Below are positions 1 to 7,432 of a DNA stretch of 64,000 bases, piece after piece. This DNA comes from Gordonia rubripertincta (GTDB lineage Bacteria > Actinomycetota > Actinomycetes > Mycobacteriales > Mycobacteriaceae): NCBI RefSeq assembly GCF_038024875.1, contig NZ_CP136136.1:744001-808000 (forward strand), in the 5' to 3' direction. The position numbers and the translations under genes were made by a program. The notes below the pieces were generated by a model. That model saw only the letters and a list, made by a program, of their open reading frames with translations. It was not told the origin of the DNA and did no database searches. Within the stretch, counting starts at the first letter, position 1. Every line of letters begins with the position of its first letter.

Positions 1-1201
1 GCATCACCAGTGCGATCACGGTCCGCTCGCTCCAGCCCTTCACCGCCAGGACACGTGCTGTGGCGAGTGGATCCCGGAGCGCGACGCCGATGAATCGCAG
101 CCATCGCGGCAACCGTCCGTCGCCGTCGGTCATCGGCGCCTGCAACAACCCCATCGCGTTGGAGCCCTTGCCGTATCGGACGGGTTCGACGTGGGTGTCC
201 GGCGTGGGGTAGAACGACGACGTGATCGCCACGCCCTTGGTGAGGTCGAGGGATTCGTCGACGCGGTAACGGGTGGCCCCGAGGATCGACTCGGAGTTGG
301 TCCTGGTCAACTCGCCCAGTCGCGTCGAGAGCTCAGGAAGGCGGCCGGAGTCCTTGAGCTTGTGCAGCAACTGCTGGGTACCCCAGGTACCCGCCGCGAA
401 GACGACATTGTGAGCGGTGAACGCCTTCTCGCGCTTACGAATCCAGGCACCGGTCTTGACTGTGTCGACTGTCCAGGAGCCATCGGGTCGCTGACGCACG
501 TCGGTGACGGTGGTCAGCGGATTCACCACCACTCCAGCGCGTTCGGCGAGCCCGAGGTAGTTCTTGAGCAGCGTGTTCTTGGCACCGTGACGGCAACCTG
601 TCATGCACTCGCCGCACTCGATGCAGCCGGTGCGATCCGGTCCGACCCCACCGAAGTAGGGATCCGACACGGTACGACCGGGCTCGCCGAAGTACACCCC
701 GACCGGAGTCTGGACAAACGTGTCGCCGACACTCATGTCGTCGGCCACCGACCGGATGATCTCGTCGGCAGGCGTCATGTGCGGGTTGGTGACCACGCCC
801 AGCATGCGACGCGCCTGGTCGTAGTAGGGCGTCAGCTCGTCTTCCCAGTCTGTGATGTGCGCCCACTGCGGATCGCCGAAGAATGCTGATCCCGGCTGGT
901 AAAGGGTGTTGGCGTAGTTGAGAGAGCCCCCCCCGACTCCCGCCCCGGCCAAGATGACACAGTCGCGAAGTAGGTGGATGCGCTGAATCCCGTACGCACC
1001 CAGCTTCGGCGCCCACAGGAATCGTCGAACGTCCCAGCTGGTCTTGGCGAAGTCCGCATCGTCGAATCTGCGGCCGGCTTCGAGAACGCCGACCCGGTAG
1101 CCCTTCTCTGCCAGGCGAAGGGCGGTGACGCTGCCGCCGAACCCGGAGCCGATCACCAGGACGTCGTAGTCGGTGTCTTTCTCGCTCGCCTCAGCGTTCA
1201 T
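1..1201 (-). CDS. choD: ChoD-like cholesterol oxidase (GMC-type flavoprotein), 3' end outside window
   Basis: FAD-dependent oxidase or dehydrogenase resembling mycobacterial ChoD, a family that oxidises 3-beta-hydroxysterols or other hydrophobic alcohols. Reading the minus strand from ATG at 1201 gives an uninterrupted frame of 400 codons to the window edge. The N-terminus carries the dinucleotide-binding motif YDVLVIGSGFGGSVTALRL, then AGVGGGSLNYANT (flavin contact in GMC/BVMO-like oxidases) and a Cys-rich segment GCIECGECMTGCRHGAKNT typical of ChoD relatives. The C-terminal part with the catalytic His/Asn is not in the window. A TetR gene is divergent 249 bp away, so it may control this gene. 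A hydrophobic-alcohol dehydrogenase would also suit the neighbouring CYP153 locus, but the substrate is not shown by the sequence. Confidence 0.85.
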   Translation of the reverse strand, partial: MNAEASEKDTDYDVLVIGSGFGGSVTALRLAEKGYRVGVLEAGRRFDDADFAKTSWDVRRFLWAPKLGAYGIQRIHLLRDCVILAGAGVGGGSLNYANTLYQPGSAFFGDPQWAHITDWEDELTPYYDQARRMLGVVTNPHMTPADEIIRSVADDMSVGDTFVQTPVGVYFGEPGRTVSDPYFGGVGPDRTGCIECGECMTGCRHGAKNTLLKNYLGLAERAGVVVNPLTTVTDVRQRPDGSWTVDTVKTGAWIRKREKAFTAHNVVFAAGTWGTQQLLHKLKDSGRLPELSTRLGELTRTNSESILGATRYRVDESLDLTKGVAITSSFYPTPDTHVEPVRYGKGSNAMGLLQAPMTDGDGRLPRWLRFIGVALRDPLATARVLAVKGWSERTVIALVM

Positions 1202-1334
1202 TGGATGCTCGCAATCGTCTGTGGGCGTGGGTATTACGTGGCTGATTGAGCCTCTACAGGAACACGTCCCTGTGATGACCGTGTGCCGGTCGCCGCTTCT
1301 GTCCGTCCTGGCCAAGCGGGGCGGTGCGGCCGGA

Positions 1335-1354
1335 CACAGTGTGTTGACACTGTG
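1335..1354. promoter_or_regulatory. Candidate TetR operator (inverted repeat)
   Basis: A perfect inverted repeat CACAGTG-N6-CACTGTG lies in the 249-bp gap between the divergent ChoD-like and TetR genes. A second, weaker related element, GTGTCAAACAC, lies about 40 bp nearer the TetR start. The arm length and short spacer fit TetR-family operators. The binding protein is inferred to be the adjacent TetR product. Confidence 0.5.
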
Positions 1355-1450
1355 AGATGAACTGTATTGTTTCTACACATAATTGCCTAATGTGTCAAAC
1401 ACTCAGGCGGGCGCCTTAGGCCTGCATGCCAATTCGGGCATGATGGACAC

Positions 1451-2059
1451 ATGGCTACGCCCCCGAGCTTCCACGACGAAGTACGCGACCTGCTGCGCGA
1501 TCGCATACTCGACTCCGCTCGCGATCTCGTGGTGGAACGGGGATGGTCCGCGGTGAACATGTCCCGGGTGGCGCGCGAGGTCGGAATCAGCCGTACGACC
1601 CTCTACAACGAGGTCGGGACCAGGGATCAGCTTGCGGCATCGCTGATCGCACGCGAGGCAGACCGCTTCCTCCACGGGGTCGTCGAGGGCATCGCGGACG
1701 AACAGGACATCGTTGACGGACTCACAGCCGCCGCGGAGCGCACACTGACCCTTGGTGAGGACAACGAGCTTCTGATGTCGATCATCTCGGGCAGACTCCA
1801 GGGCGGCGAACTCCTGTCGCTGGTCACCGTCGACTCAGAGGTCGTCCTCGGGCGGGCGACGCAGGTGGTAGCCGATCAGATCCGTTCTCGGAAGCCCGAT
1901 CTCGACGAATTCGCGCTGGAGTCGATCACCGAGATCTTCGTACGACTCACCGTGAGCCACCTGCTCCAGCTCCGGGGTTCGCGTGCCGAATCCGTCGTGC
2001 AGATCCACGCTGTCATTCTCGCCTTGTTCGCAAGCCCGCCAGCTCCCCCGGCGGGATGA
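1451..2059 (+). CDS. TetR/AcrR-family transcriptional regulator
   Basis: A 202-aa TetR-type regulator. The N-terminal helix-turn-helix is seen at residues about 18-60: RDRILDSARDLVVERGW followed by VAREVGISRTTLYNEVGTRDQL, the classic recognition helix region. The remaining about 140 residues form the ligand-binding domain, which is not diagnostic. It is divergent from the ChoD-like gene and lies beside a strong inverted repeat, so autoregulation and control of the oxidase are likely (inference). Its 3' end meets the decayed SDR gene that runs in the opposite direction. The inducer is unknown. Confidence 0.85.
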   Translation: MATPPSFHDEVRDLLRDRILDSARDLVVERGWSAVNMSRVAREVGISRTTLYNEVGTRDQLAASLIAREADRFLHGVVEGIADEQDIVDGLTAAAERTLTLGEDNELLMSIISGRLQGGELLSLVTVDSEVVLGRATQVVADQIRSRKPDLDEFALESITEIFVRLTVSHLLQLRGSRAESVVQIHAVILALFASPPAPPAG

Positions 2060-2383
2060 CGCGTGGACGGAACAAGCCAAGCCGAGCGCTTTGAGAACAC
2101 TGATCCCCATCTTCGGGAATCGCTTGTGCAGCCAGGTGGCCAGCGCCATTCCCAGGGAAAGATGGCCTCACGCCGGTTGGTGCGTATCGCCCGGACAGTT
2201 CGTCGAGCGACGTCTTCGGGCTCCAGAACCGGAAACCACTGCGACATCCGGGGGTACCACCCCATGTCTGCATCGTTCCGTTCGAAGTAGTCGGTGTTGA
2301 CCTCCGAAGGGCAGACGAGTGAGACTCCGATGCCATAACGACCGACTTCCTCGCCGAGACTGTTCGAGAACCCCACCATGGCG
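2045..2383 (-). pseudogene. Short-chain dehydrogenase/reductase remnant
   Basis: C-terminal part of an SDR: the segment AAMVGFSNSLGEEVGRYGIG followed by VSLVCPSEVNTDYF is the region just after the catalytic YxxxK of SDRs. The N-terminal two thirds are missing because the sequence changes abruptly at 2384, the edge of the 5134-bp duplication. A frameshift follows near 2135 (FPWEWR, then ALATWLHKRFPKMG in another frame). The true stop is not clear, so the 3' boundary is approximate. It is convergent with the TetR gene. It is interpreted as a dead fragment left by the rearrangement that brought in the CYP153 locus. Confidence 0.7.
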
Positions 2384-2602
2384 GCCATAACGGTGGCTAG
2401 AACGAACCGGCTGGTGTCCTCGGCGAGGCGGCAGACGTTGAGGTGTGGCTGAGAATTGCCGCGTAGGCGATGCTGGCTGACTTGTAACGACCGTGCGCTT
2501 CGGACGGGGCGGGCCCGGGTTACCGTATCGAAACGTTATGAACCAGTCGCGAAATTCGTTGTGGTGTAATCAGCTGACGCCCCGATTGGGCTGGTCGAGC
2601 AT

Positions 2603-3619
2603 TCATGCGGCTGGCGGGCGTGCACGTCGAAGTCGAAACTGCGACGGGGAGCAGCCGACCCACCGAGCAAACGCATGAGAAAAGCTTGCGACGTCGCAGT
2701 ACCCCAGTTCGGTAGCAATCTGGCCGATTCCGACGCCGGGATCGAGAAGTCGGAGGATGGCGTGCTCCTGCATGAATTGCTGTCGTAGGCGGCGCAGGGT
2801 GGTGCCCTCGGCGTGTAGGTGCCGTTTGAGTGTGCTTACCGATACCGACAGCTCTGCTGCGATCCGACTAGCGTTGACTCGAGCAGGGTCTGCATCAAAC
2901 TGGGCTCGGACGCGCTGCGTGTACGAGTTGTGACGCCGCTGATCGCAGAGCCGTCGCAGTTCGGCGGTACCGATCCGGTAGGCGACGGGATCGGAAAAGC
3001 GGCACACCTCATGAAGCGCCTCGGCTGGTATGCGAACAAATGACGCTGGCGCATCGAAGACGACTCGATGCCCTATCTCTCCCACGTTCAGCGGCTCGGT
3101 CGGCGCCGGGCAGGTCAGGTGTAACTCTGCTGAGGACACATCTCCTGTGAGTATTTTCACCAGACGCAGAACGGTCAGGCCCCCATAAGTGACGGCAAAG
3201 CAGTCGGTACCCGCGCTGTCGGTGCGCCCTGCGAGACCGATGGTAAGACCACTGGCGCCATGATGAAAGTCCGCACTTAGCGCCGTCGAGATCAACGGCA
3301 GAAAACGAAGCAACTCGACGATGTCAACGACCGACCCGGCACTGACCAGCGGCAGGCTCAGTGGACCGAAGGAGGTCAGCTGAGCGTGCTCAGCGAATGC
3401 GAGGCCCAGCCGAAACCCGTCGTGCGGCCCCATCGTCGGATACACGTCATGAAACCATTGCATCGGCACCTGCGCTTCTTGCGTGATCAACGTTCTGAGG
3501 TCGGTGCCCTCCTGGGCCATTATCCGACCGAATGCGCTCGTCGCCTCCGTGCCCAGCGCACCGCTGTCGAGAAGCTGTGCAAACGCCAACGGGGGCACAC
3601 CGGATTCACCGAGGGTCAC
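2603..3619 (-). CDS. AraC-family activator of the CYP153 operon (CypR-like), copy A
   Basis: A 338-aa AraC/XylS-type regulator starting at GTG 3619. The N-terminal two thirds are an arabinose-binding-like ligand domain. The C-terminal 100 residues carry the double helix-turn-helix: RIAAELSVSVSTLKRHLHAEG and then IGQIATELGYCDVASFSHAF with the GYCDVASFSHAFxRWxGxSPSQFR signature. It is divergent from the ferredoxin-CYP153-reductase genes with only 100 bp between. In Dietzia an AraC-type protein, CypR, in the same position activates a CYP153 cluster in response to alkanes, so the same role is inferred here. Two TTCACAC half-sites lie in the shared promoter region. Confidence 0.88.
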   Translation of the reverse strand: MTLGESGVPPLAFAQLLDSGALGTEATSAFGRIMAQEGTDLRTLITQEAQVPMQWFHDVYPTMGPHDGFRLGLAFAEHAQLTSFGPLSLPLVSAGSVVDIVELLRFLPLISTALSADFHHGASGLTIGLAGRTDSAGTDCFAVTYGGLTVLRLVKILTGDVSSAELHLTCPAPTEPLNVGEIGHRVVFDAPASFVRIPAEALHEVCRFSDPVAYRIGTAELRRLCDQRRHNSYTQRVRAQFDADPARVNASRIAAELSVSVSTLKRHLHAEGTTLRRLRQQFMQEHAILRLLDPGVGIGQIATELGYCDVASFSHAFARWVGCSPSQFRLRRARPPAA

Positions 3620-3648
3620 GTGAGCCAGATTAACAACAGATTGCGACG

Positions 3649-3685
3649 TTCACACATGGATCGGTCGGGATCCGCACATTCACAC
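3649..3685 (+). promoter_or_regulatory. Candidate AraC binding sites (direct repeats) before ferredoxin-CYP153
   Basis: TTCACAC occurs at 3649-3655 and again at 3679-3685, 30 bp apart, which is close to three helical turns and on the same face of the helix. AraC/XylS proteins usually bind direct repeats just upstream of the target promoter. The sites lie between the divergent AraC and ferredoxin genes. A binding role is inferred from position and spacing only. The mirror copy is at 56171-56207. Confidence 0.4.
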
Positions 3686-3719
3686 TCAAGGGGAACCTCA
3701 TACGTGCAAGGAGGTGGCC

Positions 3720-4040
3720 ATGGCCACGATCACATACATCACCCACGATGGAGACGACTACGAAGCCGATCTCGTGGAGGGGAAGTCGCTCATGCAGACC
3801 GCCGTCGACGAAGCCGTCCCCGGCATCGACGGTGATTGTGGTGGCGAAGCGGCCTGCGGTACGTGTCACGTCATTGTCGACCCGGCGTGGATCAAGACCG
3901 TCGGGCGCAGCGGCGAGGGCGAGGAAGAGATGCTGAGCATGCATCCGGAACGGGAAGGAACCTCGCGGCTGTCCTGCCAGATGATCGCGACTGAGGAGTG
4001 GGACGGCCTGACTGTTCGCCTCCCGGAATTCCAACTCTGA
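3720..4040 (+). CDS. [2Fe-2S] ferredoxin of the CYP153 system, copy A
   Basis: A 106-aa adrenodoxin/putidaredoxin-type ferredoxin that carries electrons from the FAD reductase to the P450. Cluster ligands are C40, C46, C49 and C86 (CGGEAACGTC, then LSCQM), exactly the C-X5-C-X2-C-Xn-C pattern of this class. The start is set at ATG 3720 because AAGGAGG at 3708-3714 is a strong ribosome site 5 nt upstream; an in-frame GTG at 3714 overlaps that site and is unlikely. It is followed after 25 bp by the P450, with the reductase next, so all three redox components are in one transcription unit. Confidence 0.93.
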   Translation: MATITYITHDGDDYEADLVEGKSLMQTAVDEAVPGIDGDCGGEAACGTCHVIVDPAWIKTVGRSGEGEEEMLSMHPEREGTSRLSCQMIATEEWDGLTVRLPEFQL

Positions 4041-4065
4041 CCCGCAACGACGAAGGAATGCAATC

Positions 4066-5457
4066 ATGAGCATCGCAGCCACCGTCGCCGAGAAGGCGCA
4101 ATCAATGATCCCGATCGACCTTCAGATCCGGGGGGCGCATGTCTATGACAAGACCCGCCGAATCGTCACAAGGACCGACGGCCAGAAGATCTTCACCGAG
4201 ACCCCGATCCCGCCGGTGGACGAGGTCGATCTCGCCGAAATCGACCTGAGTAACCCGTTCCTGTATCGCCAGGGTATGTGGCGCTCGTACTTCGAGCGTG
4301 TCCGCAACGAGGCGCCGGTGCACTTCCGTTCGGAGAGCCCCTTCGGTCCGTTCTGGTCGGTCACGCGACACGCCGACATCATCGCGGTCGACAAGAATCA
4401 CGAGGCGTTCTCCGCCGAACCGTTCATCATCATCGGCAGGCCCCCGCGTTTCATGGACATCGCGATGTTCATCGCGATGGATCCGCCCCGGCACGACAAG
4501 CAGCGCGCCGCAGTGCAGGGCGTGGTGGCTCCGAAGAACCTTCGTGAGATGGAGGGGCTCATCCGCGCGCGCGTCCGCGAAGTCCTCGACGGCCTCCCAC
4601 TCAACGAGCCGTTTGACTGGGTCCAGACTGTGTCGATCGAACTCACTGCACGCATGCTCGCGACGCTACTTGACTTCCCTTACGACAAGCGGCACAAGCT
4701 GGTCGAATGGTCCGACCTCGCGACCTCGATGGAGCAGGCCAACGGCGGCCCCTCGGACAACGACAGGGTCTTCCGTGAGATGGTCGCGATGGCGCAAGGC
4801 CTGAGTTCGCTGTGGCGGGACAAGGCGGCACGTACCGTGGCCGGCGAAGAGCCTGGCTTCGACCTCATCACCATGCTGCAAAGCAACGAGGACACCAAGA
4901 ACCTCCTCGACGATCGCCCCATGGAGTTCCTCGGTAACCTCGTGCTGCTGATCGTCGGCGGCAATGACACGACCCGCAACTCCATGAGCGGCGGAGTGCT
5001 GGCCCTCAACGAATACCCCGAGCAGTTCGAGAAGCTCAAGGCCAACCCCGACCTCATCCCCAACGCGGTGTCGGAGATCATCCGCTGGCAGACCCCTCTT
5101 GCTTACATGCGCAGGGTCGCCAAGAAGGACGTCATGCTCGGCGGCCAGTTCATCCGCAAGGGTGACAAGGTGGTGATGTGGTACGCCTCGGGCAACCGAG
5201 ACGAGCGCGTCTTCGAGCGTCCAGACGAGCTCATCATCGACCGGGCCAACGCCCGCAACCACATCGCGTTCGGTTTCGGTGTACACCGCTGCATGGGCAA
5301 CCGGCTCGCCGAGCTCCAGCTACGCATCCTGTGGGAGGAGCTCCTCCCTCGCTTCGACAACATCGAGGTGGTGGGTGAGCCGGAGTACGTGCAATCGAAC
5401 TTTGTCCGTGGGATCAGCAAGATGATGGTTCGCCTGACCCCCAAGGGGGAAATGTGA
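4066..5457 (+). CDS. Cytochrome P450, CYP153-type terminal hydroxylase, copy A
   Basis: A 463-aa soluble bacterial P450 of class I type. Landmarks are the I-helix oxygen-binding segment GGNDTTRNS near residue 300, the ExxR motif in SEIIRW, and the haem loop FGFGVHRCMGNRLAE with the thiolate ligand C409. GGNDTTRNS, the MWYASGNRDE segment and NRLAELQLRILWEE match the CYP153 family, which hydroxylates the terminal carbon of medium-chain alkanes and fatty acids. Ferredoxin lies upstream and reductase downstream; the P450 stop overlaps the reductase GTG start by 4 bp (GTGA). Family assignment is strong; chain-length preference cannot be read from sequence. Confidence 0.93.
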   Translation: MSIAATVAEKAQSMIPIDLQIRGAHVYDKTRRIVTRTDGQKIFTETPIPPVDEVDLAEIDLSNPFLYRQGMWRSYFERVRNEAPVHFRSESPFGPFWSVTRHADIIAVDKNHEAFSAEPFIIIGRPPRFMDIAMFIAMDPPRHDKQRAAVQGVVAPKNLREMEGLIRARVREVLDGLPLNEPFDWVQTVSIELTARMLATLLDFPYDKRHKLVEWSDLATSMEQANGGPSDNDRVFREMVAMAQGLSSLWRDKAARTVAGEEPGFDLITMLQSNEDTKNLLDDRPMEFLGNLVLLIVGGNDTTRNSMSGGVLALNEYPEQFEKLKANPDLIPNAVSEIIRWQTPLAYMRRVAKKDVMLGGQFIRKGDKVVMWYASGNRDERVFERPDELIIDRANARNHIAFGFGVHRCMGNRLAELQLRILWEELLPRFDNIEVVGEPEYVQSNFVRGISKMMVRLTPKGEM

Positions 5458-6653
5458 CGGCTGATCAGGTCGTCATCCTCGGCGCGAGCCACGCCGGCGT
5501 CCAACTCGCGGGCGCTCTCCGAAAGGAGAAATGGGCCGGGGATGTCTTGCTGATCGGCGACGAGGGCAGGCTCCCCTACCAGCGTCCACCGCTGTCCAAG
5601 GCATACCTGGCAGGTGCATCACAGCTTGATGACTGCGCGATCCGCGGACGTCAGTTCTACGACAAGCAGCGGATCGAGCTCGTGGACGGAACGGCGACGG
5701 CGATCAACCGTTCCGCGCACACCGTCACCCTCAACAGTGGAGACGTGGTGTCTTACGCCACGCTGGCACTGTGCACCGGCGCGCGCGCCCGCGCGCTGAC
5801 CGTTCCGGGCGCCGAGTTGACGGGCGTCCACTACTTGCGCACCGCCACCGACGTCGAGGCCATCCGTGCCGCGGTGGTGCCAGGTTGCCGGGCCGTCATC
5901 GTCGGCGGCGGCTATATCGGCCTGGAGACGGCCGCCTCACTTCGAGCTCAGGGTGTGGACGTCACTGTTCTCGAGGCTGCGGAACGCGTGCTCGAGCGGG
6001 TGACCGCGCCGGTGGTCTCGAGGTTTTTCGACCGTACCCACCGGACCGAGGGTGTCGATGTTCGCACCAGCGCGTTGGTCGAGGGTTTTCGCGGGGAGGG
6101 GCGAGTCGAAGAGGTGGTGCTCGCCGACGGTGAGACCCTGGCCGCGGACCTCGTCATCGTCGGTGTCGGCATCATTCCCAACACGGATCTCGCGGTCGCC
6201 GCGGGCCTCGAGGTTGACGACGGAGTCATCGTCGACGACCATGCACGCACCAGCGACCCCGACATCGTCGCCGCCGGCGACTGCGTCAACCAACGGATCG
6301 CACGGTACGACAGGCGCGTCCGCCTCGAATGTGTGGCGGCCGCCACCGAGCAGGCCAAGGTCGCGGCAGCGACCATCTGCGGCAACGAAGCCGGTCTCAC
6401 CGCGCTGCCTTGGTTCTGGTCCGATCAATACGATCTGAAGCTGCAGATCGCCGGGCTCAACACCGGGTACGACGAGGTACTGGTCAGCGGTGACCCTGAC
6501 CACGACCGTGACTTCACCTGTTACTACTTCAACGACGGCGAGCTGATCGCCGCGGACTGCGTCAACAGACCCAAGGATTTCATGAACGCGAAGCGTACGA
6601 TCGCACAGCGTTCGTCGCTCGACAGGTCCGAACTGATCGGAGCCACACCATGA
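5454..6653 (+). CDS. FAD-dependent ferredoxin reductase of the CYP153 system, copy A
   Basis: A 399-aa putidaredoxin-reductase-type flavoprotein that passes electrons from NAD(P)H to the adjacent ferredoxin. The FAD fingerprint is at the N-terminus (VVILGASHAG), the NAD-binding fingerprint near residue 145 (AVIVGGGYIGLETAASLR), and the second FAD motif in the segment ending DIVAAGDCVN. The length is normal for the family. The GTG start overlaps the P450 stop by 4 bp, and its own stop overlaps the next ATG (ATGA), so translation is coupled through ferredoxin-P450-reductase-transglutaminase-like gene. Confidence 0.93.
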   Translation: MTADQVVILGASHAGVQLAGALRKEKWAGDVLLIGDEGRLPYQRPPLSKAYLAGASQLDDCAIRGRQFYDKQRIELVDGTATAINRSAHTVTLNSGDVVSYATLALCTGARARALTVPGAELTGVHYLRTATDVEAIRAAVVPGCRAVIVGGGYIGLETAASLRAQGVDVTVLEAAERVLERVTAPVVSRFFDRTHRTEGVDVRTSALVEGFRGEGRVEEVVLADGETLAADLVIVGVGIIPNTDLAVAAGLEVDDGVIVDDHARTSDPDIVAAGDCVNQRIARYDRRVRLECVAAATEQAKVAAATICGNEAGLTALPWFWSDQYDLKLQIAGLNTGYDEVLVSGDPDHDRDFTCYYFNDGELIAADCVNRPKDFMNAKRTIAQRSSLDRSELIGATP

Positions 6654-7324
6654 CCACATCACCCGCGGCAGCGGAAAGGCCGGCGGCGGCGCTCACAGCA
6701 TCGACCTTCCTCGACATCCATCACGCGACCGTGCAGGCCTTCACCCAAGACGCGGTCGGCGACGCGGACACCGATCGCGAGAAGGCGCGGCGCCTCTTCG
6801 CCGCAGTCCGAGACCAGATCCGTTACGACCCCTACACCGTCTCTGACAAGCCCGATCATTACCGGGCCAGCCATGTCATCGAGTCCGGACGTGGGTACTG
6901 CGTACCCAAAGCGGTCGTACTGACAGCCGCGTTCCGCGCGGCAAACATACCGGCCCGGCTCGGCTTCGCTGATGTACGCAATCATCTGCAGACCGACGCG
7001 CTGCGCGAACTCATGGGAACCGACGTCTTCGTATATCACGGATACAGCCACGTCTACATCGAGGGGCGCTGGTTGAAAGCTACACCCGCGTTCAACATTG
7101 AATTGTGCACTCGATTCGGGGTCCCACCTATCGACTTCACCGGCGATCGCGACGCGTTGTTTCACGCGCACGCGGCGGACGGCTCCGCGCACATGGAGTA
7201 CGTGCACGAACGCGGCGTCTACAACGACTTGCCCCTCGAGGAAATCCTGGCGGGCCTGCGGCATGCCTACGGCCCTCTGATCTTCTCGGGACGGCCAGCT
7301 CCGTCCGACGCATTCCGCGCATAG
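6650..7324 (+). CDS. Transglutaminase-like (papain-fold) protein, copy A
   Basis: A 224-aa protein with the transglutaminase-like core: catalytic Cys C84 in SGRGYCVPKAVVLTAAFRA, His H134 in GYSHVYIEGRW, and a third position KATPAFN where many members have Asp. RYDPYTV upstream is also typical of bacterial members. No signal peptide or membrane segment is visible, so it should be cytoplasmic. It overlaps the ferredoxin reductase stop by ATGA, so it is the fourth gene of the CYP153 operon. Relatives are annotated only as transglutaminase domain proteins; the reaction (peptidase, amidase or acyl transfer) is unknown. Its tight coupling to an alkane P450 is unusual. Confidence 0.75.
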   Translation: MTTSPAAAERPAAALTASTFLDIHHATVQAFTQDAVGDADTDREKARRLFAAVRDQIRYDPYTVSDKPDHYRASHVIESGRGYCVPKAVVLTAAFRAANIPARLGFADVRNHLQTDALRELMGTDVFVYHGYSHVYIEGRWLKATPAFNIELCTRFGVPPIDFTGDRDALFHAHAADGSAHMEYVHERGVYNDLPLEEILAGLRHAYGPLIFSGRPAPSDAFRA

Positions 7325-7432
7325 TGTGCGCTCCGGCGGGCTACCGCCGCAGGTTACTGCCCGCTCGAACACCCGTGCCACCACCTGTCGGCCAGATCCC
7401 GTCGCACAGTGTCCACCACCACTAGGGAGACC

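Noticed and set aside
191..889. Long plus-strand ORFs (for example 232 codons) across 191-1249
   Set aside because: They are antisense to the ChoD-like gene, which has clear motifs on the minus strand; the plus-strand translations are Arg/Val/Gly-rich with no domain.
4102..5504. Several 130-200-codon ORFs antisense to the P450, repeated in copy B
   Set aside because: Typical high-GC shadow frames of the P450; they are duplicated only because the locus is duplicated.
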